DNA from: Acetobacteraceae bacterium
Lineage (GTDB): Bacteria; Pseudomonadota; Alphaproteobacteria; Acetobacterales; Acetobacteraceae
Assembly (NCBI GenBank): GCA_027482245.1
Contig: JAIXWG010000061.1
Span: 62,001 to 126,000, forward strand
Direction of reading: 5' to 3'
DNA length: 64,000 nt
Shown here in pieces: positions 32,677 through 41,520 of this stretch (positions are counted from its first letter, which is position 1; each line of letters begins with the position of its first letter). The translations under genes were made by a program, and so were the position numbers. A model generated the notes under the pieces. The model was not told the origin of the DNA and searched no databases. It worked only from the letters and a program-made list of their open reading frames with translations.

Positions 32677-33501
32677 TCACCGCGCCTTCAGCCGCGTCCG
32701 CACCGACCACAGCTCCGGGAAGAACCCCCGCTCCAGCACCCCCTTGAGGTAGGAGACCCCCGCCGAGCCGCCCGTGCCCATGCGGTGCCCGATGATCCGC
32801 TCCACCGTCTTCATGTGCCGGAAGCGCCAGGTCTGGAACGCGTCCTCGAGGTCCACGAGCTCCTCGGCCAACTCATAGAGGTCGAAATGCTGGTCCGGGT
32901 TCTCATAGACCACGGCCCAGGCCGCGGTGACCCCCTCATCCGCCTCGTGCCGCTTCGTCAAATCGCGTTCCAGGACATGGGCGGGCACCGGCAGGCCGCG
33001 CCGCGCCAGCAGGCGCAGCGCCTCGTCATAGATGGAGGGCCCGCGATAGGCGGCCTCCAGCGGGCCGATGATGTCCGGGCGGTGGCGGTGCGGGCGCAGC
33101 ATGAACTCGTCCTTGGCGCCCATGCGGAACTCGATCATCCGGTACTGCCAGGACTGGAAGCCCGAGGAGGAGCCGAGGCTGGCGCGGAAGGCCAGATAGT
33201 CATGCGGCGTCATGGTAGAGAGCACGTCCCAGGCGCCGATCAGCTGCGCCTGGATTCGCGAAACCCGTGACAGCGCCTTGAAGCAGGGGCGCAGCTCGTC
33301 CCGCCGCATGTTCTCGATCGCCAGGTCCATCTCATGGTTCAGCAGCTTCATCCACAGCTCCTGCACCTGGTGGATGGTGATGAACAGCAGCTCGTCATGC
33401 TGGCCGGACAGCGGCGCCTGGGCGGTCAGCAGCTGGTCGAGCCGGAGGTAGTCGCCATAGCTCATCCGCTTCGCGAAATCGGTCTCGACGCCTTCGACCA
33501 T
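32677..33501 (-). CDS. kynA: tryptophan 2,3-dioxygenase
   Basis: A 274-residue heme dioxygenase that opens the indole ring of tryptophan to N-formylkynurenine. Family parts: LLFITIHQVQELWMKLLNHE with distal His44, MTPHDYLAFRASLGSSSGFQS, and the proximal heme ligand His229 in RFRHMKTVERIIG, followed by the GTGGSAG loop that closes on tryptophan. Length is normal. It diverges from the kynureninase-like gene across a 63-base gap with a perfect 22-base palindrome, which probably controls both. No kynurenine formamidase gene (kynB) is next to it. Confidence 0.96.
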   Translation of the reverse strand: MVEGVETDFAKRMSYGDYLRLDQLLTAQAPLSGQHDELLFITIHQVQELWMKLLNHEMDLAIENMRRDELRPCFKALSRVSRIQAQLIGAWDVLSTMTPHDYLAFRASLGSSSGFQSWQYRMIEFRMGAKDEFMLRPHRHRPDIIGPLEAAYRGPSIYDEALRLLARRGLPVPAHVLERDLTKRHEADEGVTAAWAVVYENPDQHFDLYELAEELVDLEDAFQTWRFRHMKTVERIIGHRMGTGGSAGVSYLKGVLERGFFPELWSVRTRLKAR

Positions 33502-33523
33502 CGGGAGAGTCTCCTTGAACCCC

Positions 33524-33545
33524 GATAGTTTAAGCTTAAACTATC
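33524..33545. promoter_or_regulatory. perfect 22-base palindrome between kynA and the kynureninase-like gene
   Basis: GATAGTTTAAG is followed directly by its exact reverse complement. The site is AT-rich in a GC-rich genome and lies between two divergent starts (33501 and 33565). It has the size of a MarR-, LysR- or Lrp-type dimer site and probably regulates tryptophan catabolism. It cannot be a terminator because nothing is transcribed into it from either side as an end. Confidence 0.8.
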
Positions 33546-33564
33546 CCGGGAAGGGAACCCGAAT

Positions 33565-34713
33565 ATGCTGGACCTGCGCGCCCATTTCTCCCGCTTCCTC
33601 GGCGCCCGGCCGGGCCGGCTGCATGTGGCGGCGCATAGCCACCACCCCTGGCCGGATGCGACGCGGGCGGCGCACCTCGCCGCCTGGGACGTGGCGGCGG
33701 AGCACCAGGACGACAAATGGGCCGTGGTGCTGGGGGAGACCTGGCAGGCGGCGCAGCGCAACGTCGCGCGGCAGATCGGCGCGCCCGATCCCGCCACGAT
33801 CGTCTTCGCGCCCAACACGCATGAATTCGTGGTGCGCATCCTGTCGTCGCTGCCCACGCACCGCCCCGCCCGCATCCTGACGACGGACGGCGAATTCCAC
33901 TCCTTCGCTCGCCAGGTGGCACGGCTGGAGGAGGAAGGTTTTGTTCATGTCACCCGCATCGCCAGCGACCCCGGTCCCGACTGCCTGCCCCGCCTGGCGG
34001 AGGCCGCGCGCGCCGGCTTTGACCTGGTCTGGACCAGCGAGGTCTTCTTCCACTCCGGCTATGCGCAGGAGCATTTTTCGCCGTTGGCGCAAGCCGCCGG
34101 GGAGGCCGTGCTGGTCATCGACGGCTACCACGGCTTCATGGCCCGCCCGGTGGACATCGGCCCCGTCGCCGACCGCGCCTTCTACCTCGCCGGCGGCTAC
34201 AAATACGCCATGGCCGGGGAGGGCGCCTGCTTCCTGCACTGCCCGCCGGGCTGGCTGCCCCGCCCGCGCGCGACGGGCTGGTACGCCGCCTTCGGCGCGC
34301 TGTCGGCCAGCGATGGCAGCGTGCCCTATGCGACCGATGGCTGGCGGATGATGGGCGCCACCTTCGACCCCTCCGGCCTCTACCGCCTCAACGCCGCGAT
34401 GGATTGGCTGGACGGGCAGGGGATCACCACCGCCGCCATCAGCGCCCACGCCCATGCGCTGCAGGAACGCTTCGCCGCGGGGCTCGCGGGCACGGGGCTT
34501 GATGCCGCGCGCCTCGCCGTGTCCGTCACGGAGCGCCGGCGCGGCAATTTCCTCGCCTTCGACCTCGACGATGCGGAGGCGTGGCAGTCACGCCTGGCGG
34601 CCGCCGAGATCGTCACGGACCGCCGCGGCCGGCGGCTGCGCTTCGGCTTCGGCCTCTACCACGCCGCCGAGGATATCGACCGCCTGCTCGACCGGATCAG
34701 GTCACTGCCCTGA
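33565..34713 (+). CDS. kynureninase-like PLP-dependent enzyme (class V fold)
   Basis: A 382-residue fold type I PLP enzyme. Lys213 in GGYKYAMAGEG should hold PLP, Asp186 in VIDGYHGF binds its pyridine nitrogen, and FAPNTHEFVVRILSS is the phosphate region. Kynureninase cleaves kynurenine or hydroxykynurenine to (hydroxy)anthranilate and alanine. The divergent kynA and shared palindrome make this the likely role, but the protein is somewhat short for KynU (usually over 400 residues), and related class V lyases cannot be excluded. GGGAAGGGA precedes the ATG. Its end overlaps the convergent P450 by 17 bases. Confidence 0.75.
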   Translation: MLDLRAHFSRFLGARPGRLHVAAHSHHPWPDATRAAHLAAWDVAAEHQDDKWAVVLGETWQAAQRNVARQIGAPDPATIVFAPNTHEFVVRILSSLPTHRPARILTTDGEFHSFARQVARLEEEGFVHVTRIASDPGPDCLPRLAEAARAGFDLVWTSEVFFHSGYAQEHFSPLAQAAGEAVLVIDGYHGFMARPVDIGPVADRAFYLAGGYKYAMAGEGACFLHCPPGWLPRPRATGWYAAFGALSASDGSVPYATDGWRMMGATFDPSGLYRLNAAMDWLDGQGITTAAISAHAHALQERFAAGLAGTGLDAARLAVSVTERRRGNFLAFDLDDAEAWQSRLAAAEIVTDRRGRRLRFGFGLYHAAEDIDRLLDRIRSLP

Positions 34714-35872
34714 CGGGCAGCGAGACCGGGCTGCGGAAGGTCGGCGAATGGGCCCACTCGATGGGCCCATCCTCCGCCCGCTCCAGCACCGGCAACCGAT
34801 CGAGCAGCGCGCCCAGGAACACGCGCGCAACGCTCCGCGCGAGCGCCGCGCCCGCGCAGAAATGGATGCCATGGCCGAGCCCGAGATGCCGCGTCGGCTT
34901 CCGCCTGATGTCGAGCCGGTCCGGGTCCGGGAAGGCGCGTTCGTCGCGGTTCGCGCTGCCATAGGCGAGCATGACCTTCTCGCCGGGCCGCATGAGCTTG
35001 CCGTGCAGCTCGACGGGCTGCGCGATGGTGCGCGCGAAGCGCTGCGCCGGCGTCTCCCAGCGCAGGAATTCCTCGACGGCATCGGGGATCAGCGCGTGGT
35101 CTACCGCCAGTTCGTCGCGCGCCGCCGGATGCGTCATCAGTGCCAGCACGGCGTTGGCGAGGAAGCTCGATGTGCTCTCGAAGCCCGCGCCGAAGACCGC
35201 GCGGGCCATCCACACCACGCTGTCGCCTTCCAGCCGCTCGCCCTCGATCTCGATGGTCAGCAGCGCGGTGATCATGTCCTCGCCGGGATTGGCGCGCCGC
35301 GCCTCCACCTGCTGCGCGACCAGCCCGAACAGCGCCGCCTGCGCCGCCTCGCCCTCTGCCGTGCGGCTGCGCGTGACGGGGTCGCGGTACATGGACAGGT
35401 CGATGAGGCGCTTGAACTGCACGAGGTCCGTGCCCGCGATGCCGAGCAGATGCGCCATCACCTCCCCGGCCAGCGGAGAGGTCACGTCGCGCACCAGGTC
35501 GAAGCTGCGGCGGCCAGCGACGCTGCCGACGAGTCGCGCGGCAGCGGCTTCAAGAAAGGCGGCCTCCTCCGCGATGCGGCGGCGGCCGAAGGCCTCGTTC
35601 ACCAGCGCGCGCAGCCTTGTGTGTCGTGGCGGATCGACGCTGCCGACGGTGCGGCCGAGCTTCGCCTTGCTGTCATCGATGACGTTGCCGCCGGTGTTGG
35701 AGAAATGCGGCCAGTCATGCAGTGCGGCGAAGACATCGGCATGCCGCGACAGCACCCAGCAGCGCGCACCCTCCGACCAGTAGCAGGGATGCTCGTCCCG
35801 TAGCCGCCGATAGAAGGGGTAGGGATCGGCATGGACCGCAAAGCTGAAGGGATCGAAGATCGGGTCGCTCAT
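34697..35872 (-). CDS. cytochrome P450
   Basis: A 391-residue soluble bacterial P450. The heme-thiolate Cys339 is in LGHGIHFCAGAALAR, the oxygen-binding I-helix reads FGAGFESTSS (Glu in place of the usual Asp/Glu-Thr pair, Thr-like residues follow), and the ExxR motif is EEFLR at 267-271. DPPRHTRLRALVNEAF is the C-helix. It needs a ferredoxin and reductase, neither of which lies beside it. The start at 35872 overlaps nothing coding if the next gene starts at its GTG. Substrate unknown. Confidence 0.93.
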   Translation of the reverse strand: MSDPIFDPFSFAVHADPYPFYRRLRDEHPCYWSEGARCWVLSRHADVFAALHDWPHFSNTGGNVIDDSKAKLGRTVGSVDPPRHTRLRALVNEAFGRRRIAEEAAFLEAAAARLVGSVAGRRSFDLVRDVTSPLAGEVMAHLLGIAGTDLVQFKRLIDLSMYRDPVTRSRTAEGEAAQAALFGLVAQQVEARRANPGEDMITALLTIEIEGERLEGDSVVWMARAVFGAGFESTSSFLANAVLALMTHPAARDELAVDHALIPDAVEEFLRWETPAQRFARTIAQPVELHGKLMRPGEKVMLAYGSANRDERAFPDPDRLDIRRKPTRHLGLGHGIHFCAGAALARSVARVFLGALLDRLPVLERAEDGPIEWAHSPTFRSPVSLPVRAVT

Positions 35873-35891
35873 GGAAGGGAAGGGTAACGCC

Positions 35892-36836
35892 GTGGCGGAT
35901 CGCGAGTCCAACCGGCCCATCGTGCTGGCCGTGCCGGGGTTCGAGGCCGCGAACGTCGCCGCCGCCATGCGCGCCGCCTTCCCGCATCGCCCGATCCTCT
36001 CCTGGCCCGAGCATGACGGGGATGCCGAGGCGCTGGTCGCCTTCCGCCCGCCACCCGGCATCTTCGCCGCACTCACGAAGCTGCGCTTGGTGCATGCTTC
36101 CGGCGCCGGGGTGGACCACATCCTGCGCGCGCCCGGCCTGCCCGCCGATGTGCCCGTCTGCCGCGTGATCGACCCCGCGCCCGCGCTCGCCATGGCGCGC
36201 CACGTCGTCCATGCCGTGCTGCACATCCTCGGCAACCACACGCGCTATGCGGAGCAGCAGCGGGACGCGCAGTGGAAGCGCCTGCCGCCCCGCGCGCTGC
36301 CCGCCAGCCGCGTGGCGGTGCTGGGCATGGGGAGCATGGGCCAGGCGGCGGCGCGGGCGCTGGCGGCACTCGGCCTGCCCGTCACGGGCTGGTCCCGCAC
36401 GCCGCGCGACCTGCAAGGCATCCCGGCCGCCCATGGCCTGGACGCGCTGGATGGCGTGCTGGCCGCCGCCGATGTCGCGGTCGTGCTGCTGCCGATGACG
36501 GCGGAGACGGACCGCCTGCTCGATGCCCGTCGCCTGGCCCTGATGCCGCCAGGCGCCGCCATCGTCGCCGCCGGCCGCGGCAACCAGGTGGTGGAGGCCG
36601 ACCTGGTCTCGGCACTGGATGCCGGCCACCTCTCCGCCGCGCATTGCGACGTCTTCGCCCAGGAACCGCTGCCCGCCGATAGCCCGCTCTGGCACCACCC
36701 CCGCATCACCATCACGCCCCATATCGCGAGCCCGCCCGATGCCGCGGCCCTGGCGCGCAGCGTGGCGGCTGCGCTGGCGGCGCTTGATCGGGCCGAAACG
36801 CCGCCGGGCCTCGCCGACCGCGCGCGCGGCTATTGA
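35892..36836 (+). CDS. D-isomer-specific 2-hydroxyacid dehydrogenase (GhrA-like)
   Basis: A 314-residue enzyme resembling glyoxylate/hydroxypyruvate reductase A. It has VLGMGSMGQAAARALAALG as cofactor motif, GWSRTPRD for the NADP-preferring Arg, catalytic Arg in AAGRGNQVVEADL, Glu in VFAQEPLPADS and His in TPHIASPPDA. The GTG at 35892 is preferred because GAAGGGAAGGG lies just upstream; an in-frame ATG at 35871 has no such site and would overlap the P450 start. It precedes a peptide-type binding protein gene by 53 bases. Confidence 0.85.
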   Translation: MADRESNRPIVLAVPGFEAANVAAAMRAAFPHRPILSWPEHDGDAEALVAFRPPPGIFAALTKLRLVHASGAGVDHILRAPGLPADVPVCRVIDPAPALAMARHVVHAVLHILGNHTRYAEQQRDAQWKRLPPRALPASRVAVLGMGSMGQAAARALAALGLPVTGWSRTPRDLQGIPAAHGLDALDGVLAAADVAVVLLPMTAETDRLLDARRLALMPPGAAIVAAGRGNQVVEADLVSALDAGHLSAAHCDVFAQEPLPADSPLWHHPRITITPHIASPPDAAALARSVAAALAALDRAETPPGLADRARGY

Positions 36837-36889
36837 CCGGCATGCCATCGCGCGTGCTTCGATGCGGGGACGGTACGGGGGACAGGCGG

Positions 36890-38389
36890 ATGCGCAGGCT
36901 GGGCTTGGTGGCGGCGGCCATGATCGTCGCGGGCGGCGCGCAGGGCCAGAACCTCAGGGTCGGGATGTTCGAGGATCTCGACATCATGGACCCCGCGCTC
37001 TCCCGCTTCTTCTCCGGCCTGCAGATCCTCTCGGCCACCTGCGACAAGCTGCTGGACCTGGCGCCGGACCTGACGGTGGTGCCGGCGCTGGCGGAATCCT
37101 ACGAATGGGTCGATGGCGCCCGCGGCCTGGTGCTGAAGCTCCGTCGCGGCGTCACCTTCCAGGACGGCACGCCCTTCGATGCGGAGGCCGTGCGCGCCAA
37201 TATCGACCGGCAGATGACGCTGCAGGGCAGCTTCCGCCGGGGGGAGATGCCGGACGTCACCGGCGTCACGATTATCGACAGCCACACGGCGCGCATCGAC
37301 CTCGCCAATCCCTTCATTCCGCTGATGAGCATCCTGGTGACTCGCGGCGGCATGATGGTGTCGCCCCGCGCCATGGACCAGGGCCGCGACTTCGCCCGCA
37401 ACCCCGTCTGCTCCGGCCCCTACCGCTTCACGGAACGCGTGGCGCAGGACCGCACCGTCGTCGATCGCTGGCCCGGCTACTGGAACGCGCAGAACATCCA
37501 CATCCCGCGCATCACCTTCCGCCCGATAGCCGATGGTACCGTGCGGCTGGCGAACCTCCGCGGCGGCGCGCTCGACATCATGGAGCGTGTCGGCGCCACC
37601 GATATCGACCAGGTGCGCCGCACGCCGGGCCTGGCGCTCGCGAGCGCGCCGGAACTCGGCCACAACTTCCTCCGGTTCAACATCGCCAATGGCCCCGGCG
37701 CCAACAGCCCCTTCGCGCGCGACGCCAGGCTGCGGGAGGCGCTTGAACTCAGCATCGACCGGGAAGCCCTGAACCGCGTCGCTTTCGAGGGCGCGCACAT
37801 CCCCGGGAACCAGTGGGTCAATCCGCAGAGCCCCTTCTATGCCCGCAACGTCCCGATCCCCGCGCGGGACGTCGCCAGGGCGCGCCGCCTGCTGGCGGAG
37901 GCCGGCCACCCCAACCCGACGCTGCGCCTCGTCGCGCAGAATGCCGGGGAGACGCTGCAGGTCGCCGAGATCATCCAGGCCATGGCGCGGGAAGCGGGCA
38001 TCGACATCCGCATCCAGGCCATGGAGATCGGCGCCGCCGTCCGCGCCCAGATCAACGGGGATTTCGAGGCCTTCCTCGGCTTCTGGGGCGGCCGCAGCGA
38101 TCCGGATGGCAATATCAGCTTCCACATCGGCACCGGCGGCCCGAACAATGACGGGAAGTACAGCAACGCCGATGTCGATCGCTGGCTGGCGGAGGCCCGC
38201 GCCGTGCCCGACACCGCCGCCCGCACCGCGATCTACGAACGCGTGGCGTCGCAGGTGCTGGCCGATCGCCCCTATATCTATCTCTGGCATCGCCGCAATT
38301 CCTGGGCCTACACGGAGCGCCTGACCGGCTTCACCGCCTATCCCGACGGCGTCTTCCGCTGGGCCGGCATGCGGCTGCGCGAGCGATGA
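36890..38389 (+). CDS. peptide/nickel-type ABC transporter substrate-binding protein
   Basis: A 499-residue periplasmic protein of the SBP_bac_5 family. The signal peptide is MRRLGLVAAAMIVAGGAQG. Family parts: RGLVLKLRRGVTFQDGTPFD, NPVCSGPYRFTERVAQD, DARLREALELSIDREAL and ARRLLAEAGHPNPTLRLV. The ATG at 36890 follows GGGGACAGGCGG. An earlier in-frame ATG at 36833 would put extra residues before the signal. It overlaps the IclR gene by 4 bases, so the regulator is made with the binding protein. No permease genes are near. Confidence 0.9.
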   Translation: MRRLGLVAAAMIVAGGAQGQNLRVGMFEDLDIMDPALSRFFSGLQILSATCDKLLDLAPDLTVVPALAESYEWVDGARGLVLKLRRGVTFQDGTPFDAEAVRANIDRQMTLQGSFRRGEMPDVTGVTIIDSHTARIDLANPFIPLMSILVTRGGMMVSPRAMDQGRDFARNPVCSGPYRFTERVAQDRTVVDRWPGYWNAQNIHIPRITFRPIADGTVRLANLRGGALDIMERVGATDIDQVRRTPGLALASAPELGHNFLRFNIANGPGANSPFARDARLREALELSIDREALNRVAFEGAHIPGNQWVNPQSPFYARNVPIPARDVARARRLLAEAGHPNPTLRLVAQNAGETLQVAEIIQAMAREAGIDIRIQAMEIGAAVRAQINGDFEAFLGFWGGRSDPDGNISFHIGTGGPNNDGKYSNADVDRWLAEARAVPDTAARTAIYERVASQVLADRPYIYLWHRRNSWAYTERLTGFTAYPDGVFRWAGMRLRER

Positions 38390-39174
38390 GCGAGGAGAAC
38401 GAGGGTACCGCCGCCGTCCGCTCCGTCCTGATGGCGGTGCGGGTGCTGGAAGCAATGGCGCTCGCCGGCGGGCCGATGCGCGTCTCCGACCTGGCCCGCG
38501 ACCTCGCCGAGCCCAAGGGCCGCGTCCACCGTCACCTCGTCACGCTGCGCCAGGCCGGGCTGGTGGCGCAGGAGGAGACGACGGAGCGCTACCACCTGAC
38601 CTGGCGCATGTACCAGATCGGCCAGGCGGCCGGGGAGCAGTTCGACCTGAAGCGCGTGGCGGAGCCCGCCATGCATCGCCTCCGCGATGCCGTGGGGCAA
38701 TCCGTGCTGCTGGCGGTTCCGACTAGCGGCGATCCGCTGGTGGTGCATGCGCTGGAGGCGCCGAACAAGGTCTCCATCACCGTCCAGCCCGGCAACCGCC
38801 CGGCCGCGCATTGCTCCGCCCAGGGCCGAATCATGCTGGCCTTCGGGCCGGAGGATCTGCGCGCCCGCGTGCTGGCCGGGCCGCTGGAGAAGCTGACGCC
38901 CGACAGCATCACCGATCCCGCCGTCCTGCGGGACCGTCTGGCGATGGTGCGCGACCGGCTGTGGGAATCCGCGCCCGGCGAGGCGCTGACCGGCATCAAC
39001 GTCCTCGCCGCGCCGCTCTTCGCGGCGGGCGAGGTGCTGGTCGGCTCCATCGGCATCGTGGGCTCCGTGCAGTTCGTGCAAGATCCGCCACCGGCCCCGA
39101 TGCTGGCCGCGCTGCATGAAGCCGCGGGCGCCGTCAGCGCCCGCCTGGGATCGAACCGCTACCTCTCCACGTGA
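38386..39174 (+). CDS. IclR-family transcriptional regulator
   Basis: A 262-residue regulator. The winged helix covers residues 10-75 (VRSVLMAVRVLEAMALAGG, VSDLARDLAEPKGRVHRHLV, LRQAGLVAQEETTERYHL). The effector domain covers 85-255, with HCSAQGRIMLAFGPEDL and GINVLAAPLFAAGEVLVGSI as typical segments. IclR proteins respond to small organic acids. It is coupled to the binding-protein gene (ATGA overlap) and converges with the DHODH-like gene, so it may control its own transport unit or the leftward cluster. Confidence 0.92.
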   Translation: MSEENEGTAAVRSVLMAVRVLEAMALAGGPMRVSDLARDLAEPKGRVHRHLVTLRQAGLVAQEETTERYHLTWRMYQIGQAAGEQFDLKRVAEPAMHRLRDAVGQSVLLAVPTSGDPLVVHALEAPNKVSITVQPGNRPAAHCSAQGRIMLAFGPEDLRARVLAGPLEKLTPDSITDPAVLRDRLAMVRDRLWESAPGEALTGINVLAAPLFAAGEVLVGSIGIVGSVQFVQDPPPAPMLAALHEAAGAVSARLGSNRYLST

Positions 39175-39186
39175 GGCGGCACGGCG

Positions 39187-40239
39187 CTATCGCGCCTCGG
39201 GCGGCACGAAGTCCCGCCAGTAACCCGGCCGGTCGGCCTGCACGCCATAGGCCACGCGCCGCTCGGCCGCGAGGCCGATCAGGTCCTCCACGCTGCCGCC
39301 GGTGCGGACCAGGTAGGCGTCGATCTCCGCCACCGCGCGGCGCGCGACGTCGAAGCCGCCGGCCATGATCGCGCTGGTCATCTCGACCGCCCGTGCCCCG
39401 GCCAGCAGGAAGCGCACCACGTCCAGCCCGTCCCTCGCGCCATTCGTGCCAAGCAGCGAGTAGTCCGCGCCCACCTTCTTCCGCGCCTCCGCCAGCCAGC
39501 GGCAGGTCAGCGCCAGCGACCAGGGCCCGCCGATGGCGCCCGCCGTACCGAGCATCGGCGCGCGCGTCTCGATATCCGGCACCAGCGCCATGAAGCGGCC
39601 CATGACGATGGTCGCATCCGCGCCGCCTTCCTTGGCGGCCAGCGCGAGGGCGCCGACATCCTCGCTCTGCCCCGTCAGCTTGATCCAGAGCGGGATGGAG
39701 ATGGCGGCGCGCAGCCTGGCCGTGATCTCCCGCACCCGGTTCGCCGCGCGTTCCTGGATGATGGCGCCCGGCACGGCCTCGTCGCCATGCGGCGCGCCGA
39801 TGTTCAGCTCCAGGATGCGGATGCCCGCCGCCTCGTAGCGCTTCGCGAGGTCGCAGGCGGTGTCGAGATTGGCGAGGATGATGGAGCCGATGACGTACTG
39901 CCCCGTCTTCGCGGCTTCCCTGTCCTGCGCCGCGACGATCTCGATCCAGTCCTCGCTGGGGGATTGGTGCAGCCCCGACCGGCCGAGCAGCATGGCATCC
40001 GGCGGCGGCGAGAAATCCCAGGGGATGGGGTTCCAGCGGCTGTCCAGCAGCACATGGTCGCTGCCATCCAGCTGCCGCTTCGCGGCCTCGCTTTCGTTGA
40101 TCGACTTGGCGACGACGGCGCCCACCCCGGTGGCGCGCGCCGCGACCAGCGCGCCCTCCGTCATGGTGTGGTCGCCGGAGCCGATGATGACGGGGTTGTT
40201 GAGGCGAACGCCGCCAACCCGGATGGAAAGATCAGGCAT
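39187..40239 (-). CDS. dihydroorotate dehydrogenase-fold FMN enzyme
   Basis: A 350-residue FMN-binding TIM barrel of the dihydroorotate/dihydropyrimidine dehydrogenase superfamily. Seen: LNNPVIIGSGDHTMTEGAL, VVAKSINESEAAKRQ, ILELNIGAPHGDEAVPG, PLWIKLTGQSEDVGALA, LGTNGARDGLDVVRFLLAG. The active-site Cys of PreA-like enzymes (in an S-C-P-H-G setting) is Ala here (GAPHG), and no iron-sulfur domain is attached. The ATG at 40239 overlaps the cupin gene end by 8 bases. In this cluster it may reduce or oxidise a cyclic amide-type compound. That is inference. Confidence 0.78.
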   Translation of the reverse strand: MPDLSIRVGGVRLNNPVIIGSGDHTMTEGALVAARATGVGAVVAKSINESEAAKRQLDGSDHVLLDSRWNPIPWDFSPPPDAMLLGRSGLHQSPSEDWIEIVAAQDREAAKTGQYVIGSIILANLDTACDLAKRYEAAGIRILELNIGAPHGDEAVPGAIIQERAANRVREITARLRAAISIPLWIKLTGQSEDVGALALAAKEGGADATIVMGRFMALVPDIETRAPMLGTAGAIGGPWSLALTCRWLAEARKKVGADYSLLGTNGARDGLDVVRFLLAGARAVEMTSAIMAGGFDVARRAVAEIDAYLVRTGGSVEDLIGLAAERRVAYGVQADRPGYWRDFVPPEAR

Positions 40240-40564
40240 ACTCAGGCCTGGCCGGCGTGAAGACATCGAGGTTCAGCACAGGCTCATCGCCCACGACCAC
40301 GCCGTGATGCATGGCATTCGGCGGCACCACCAGCAGCCCGCCCGGGCCGAGGCGATGGACCGCGCCCTCGATGTGGAAGTCGATGGTGCCGGCCATGATG
40401 TAGACGATCTGCTCGTTCGGATGGTTGTGCGGCTTCGGCTCATGCCCGGGATGCAAGCGATGGAGTGCGACGGTTGCGCCATCGCCGGTGAAGCCCTTGC
40501 GCTCCACGCCCGGGCGCACCGTCGTCCACGGGATGGCGTTCCAGTCGATGCTGTGGATGTTCAT
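40232..40564 (-). CDS. cupin-domain protein
   Basis: A 110-residue single-domain cupin. Motif 1 is GHEPKPHNHPNEQIVYIMAG (metal ligands His-x-His and Glu), and motif 2 is PPNAMHHGVVVGDEP. Such small cupins are isomerases, dioxygenases or binding proteins. It joins the TctC-type gene upstream by a one-base overlap and the DHODH-like gene downstream by 8 bases, so it is an integral part of the leftward operon. Confidence 0.85.
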   Translation of the reverse strand: MNIHSIDWNAIPWTTVRPGVERKGFTGDGATVALHRLHPGHEPKPHNHPNEQIVYIMAGTIDFHIEGAVHRLGPGGLLVVPPNAMHHGVVVGDEPVLNLDVFTPARPEYA

Positions 40565-41520
40565 TACTGCTTCTCGATCCGTGCGGCTTCGATGACGCGG
40601 CCCCAGAGGGCGGTTTCCTGTACCAGCAGGGCATGCATGGCTTCCGGCGTGCCGGGCGCGGGCTCCACGCCGATCGGCACCAGGCGGTCCCGCACATCCG
40701 GCATGGCCATGACGCGCGCGACTTCCTGGTTCAGCCGGTCTATCACCGCGCGCGGCGTGCCCCGCGGCGCGGCCATGCCGTTCCAGGTGATGACGTTGTA
40801 GTCCGGCAGCCCGGACTCGGCCACGGTCGGCACGTCCGGCAGGATCGACATGCGGGATGGCGAGGTGACCGCCAGCGCGCGCATCCGCCCGCCGCTGATC
40901 TGGCCGAGCGTCGTCGCCGCGACCTCCATCGCCGCCTGCACATCGCCGCTGACCGTCGCGTTCAGCAACTCGCCGGTGGAGCGGTAGGTCACGATCTCCG
41001 CCGGGATGCTGCCCATGCTGCGCAGCAGTTCCAGGGAGAGGTGCAGCGCCGTGCCGACGCTGACGGAGCCGAGGTTGACCCGCCCCGGATTGGCCCGGGC
41101 GCCGGCGATCAGGTCCTGGATGTTGCGGTAGGGCGAATTGGCCGCGACGACGATCGCGTGCGGGAAGCTCGCGATCTGCGTCACGAAGGCGAAGTCGTCG
41201 ATGGGGTGGTAGGGTAGCTGGCGGAACAGATGCGGCGCCGTCGCGGCCGTCGCCGTCACCAGCAGCAACGTGTGGCCGTCCGGGGCGGCGCGCGCCACCG
41301 TCTCGCTGGCCACGATGCCGCCGGCGGAGGGACGGTTCTCGATCACCACGGGCTGGCCGAGCGTCTCGCTGAGCTTCTGGCCGACGATGCGCGCGGTGGT
41401 GTCGCCGACGCCGCCGGGCGCGAAGCCCACGATCCAGCGGATCGGCCGGTTCGGGAATTGCTGCGCCATCGCCGGCAGCGCGGTGCAGGCAAGGAGTGCG
41501 GCAAGCAGCAGGCGCTTCAT
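40564..41520 (-). CDS. TctC/Bug-family tripartite tricarboxylate-type binding protein
   Basis: A 318-residue periplasmic binding protein with signal peptide MKRLLLAALLACTALPAMA. Family patterns: FPNRPIRWIVGFAPGGVGD, VVIENRPSAGGIVASETVA, APDGHTLLLV and PDVPTVAESGLPDYNV. These bind carboxylated compounds in a conserved pocket. No TctA or TctB membrane subunit is seen in the window, as is common for Bug proteins. It overlaps the class II aldolase gene by 4 bases (ATGA) and the cupin gene by one. Confidence 0.92.
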   Translation of the reverse strand: MKRLLLAALLACTALPAMAQQFPNRPIRWIVGFAPGGVGDTTARIVGQKLSETLGQPVVIENRPSAGGIVASETVARAAPDGHTLLLVTATAATAPHLFRQLPYHPIDDFAFVTQIASFPHAIVVAANSPYRNIQDLIAGARANPGRVNLGSVSVGTALHLSLELLRSMGSIPAEIVTYRSTGELLNATVSGDVQAAMEVAATTLGQISGGRMRALAVTSPSRMSILPDVPTVAESGLPDYNVITWNGMAAPRGTPRAVIDRLNQEVARVMAMPDVRDRLVPIGVEPAPGTPEAMHALLVQETALWGRVIEAARIEKQ

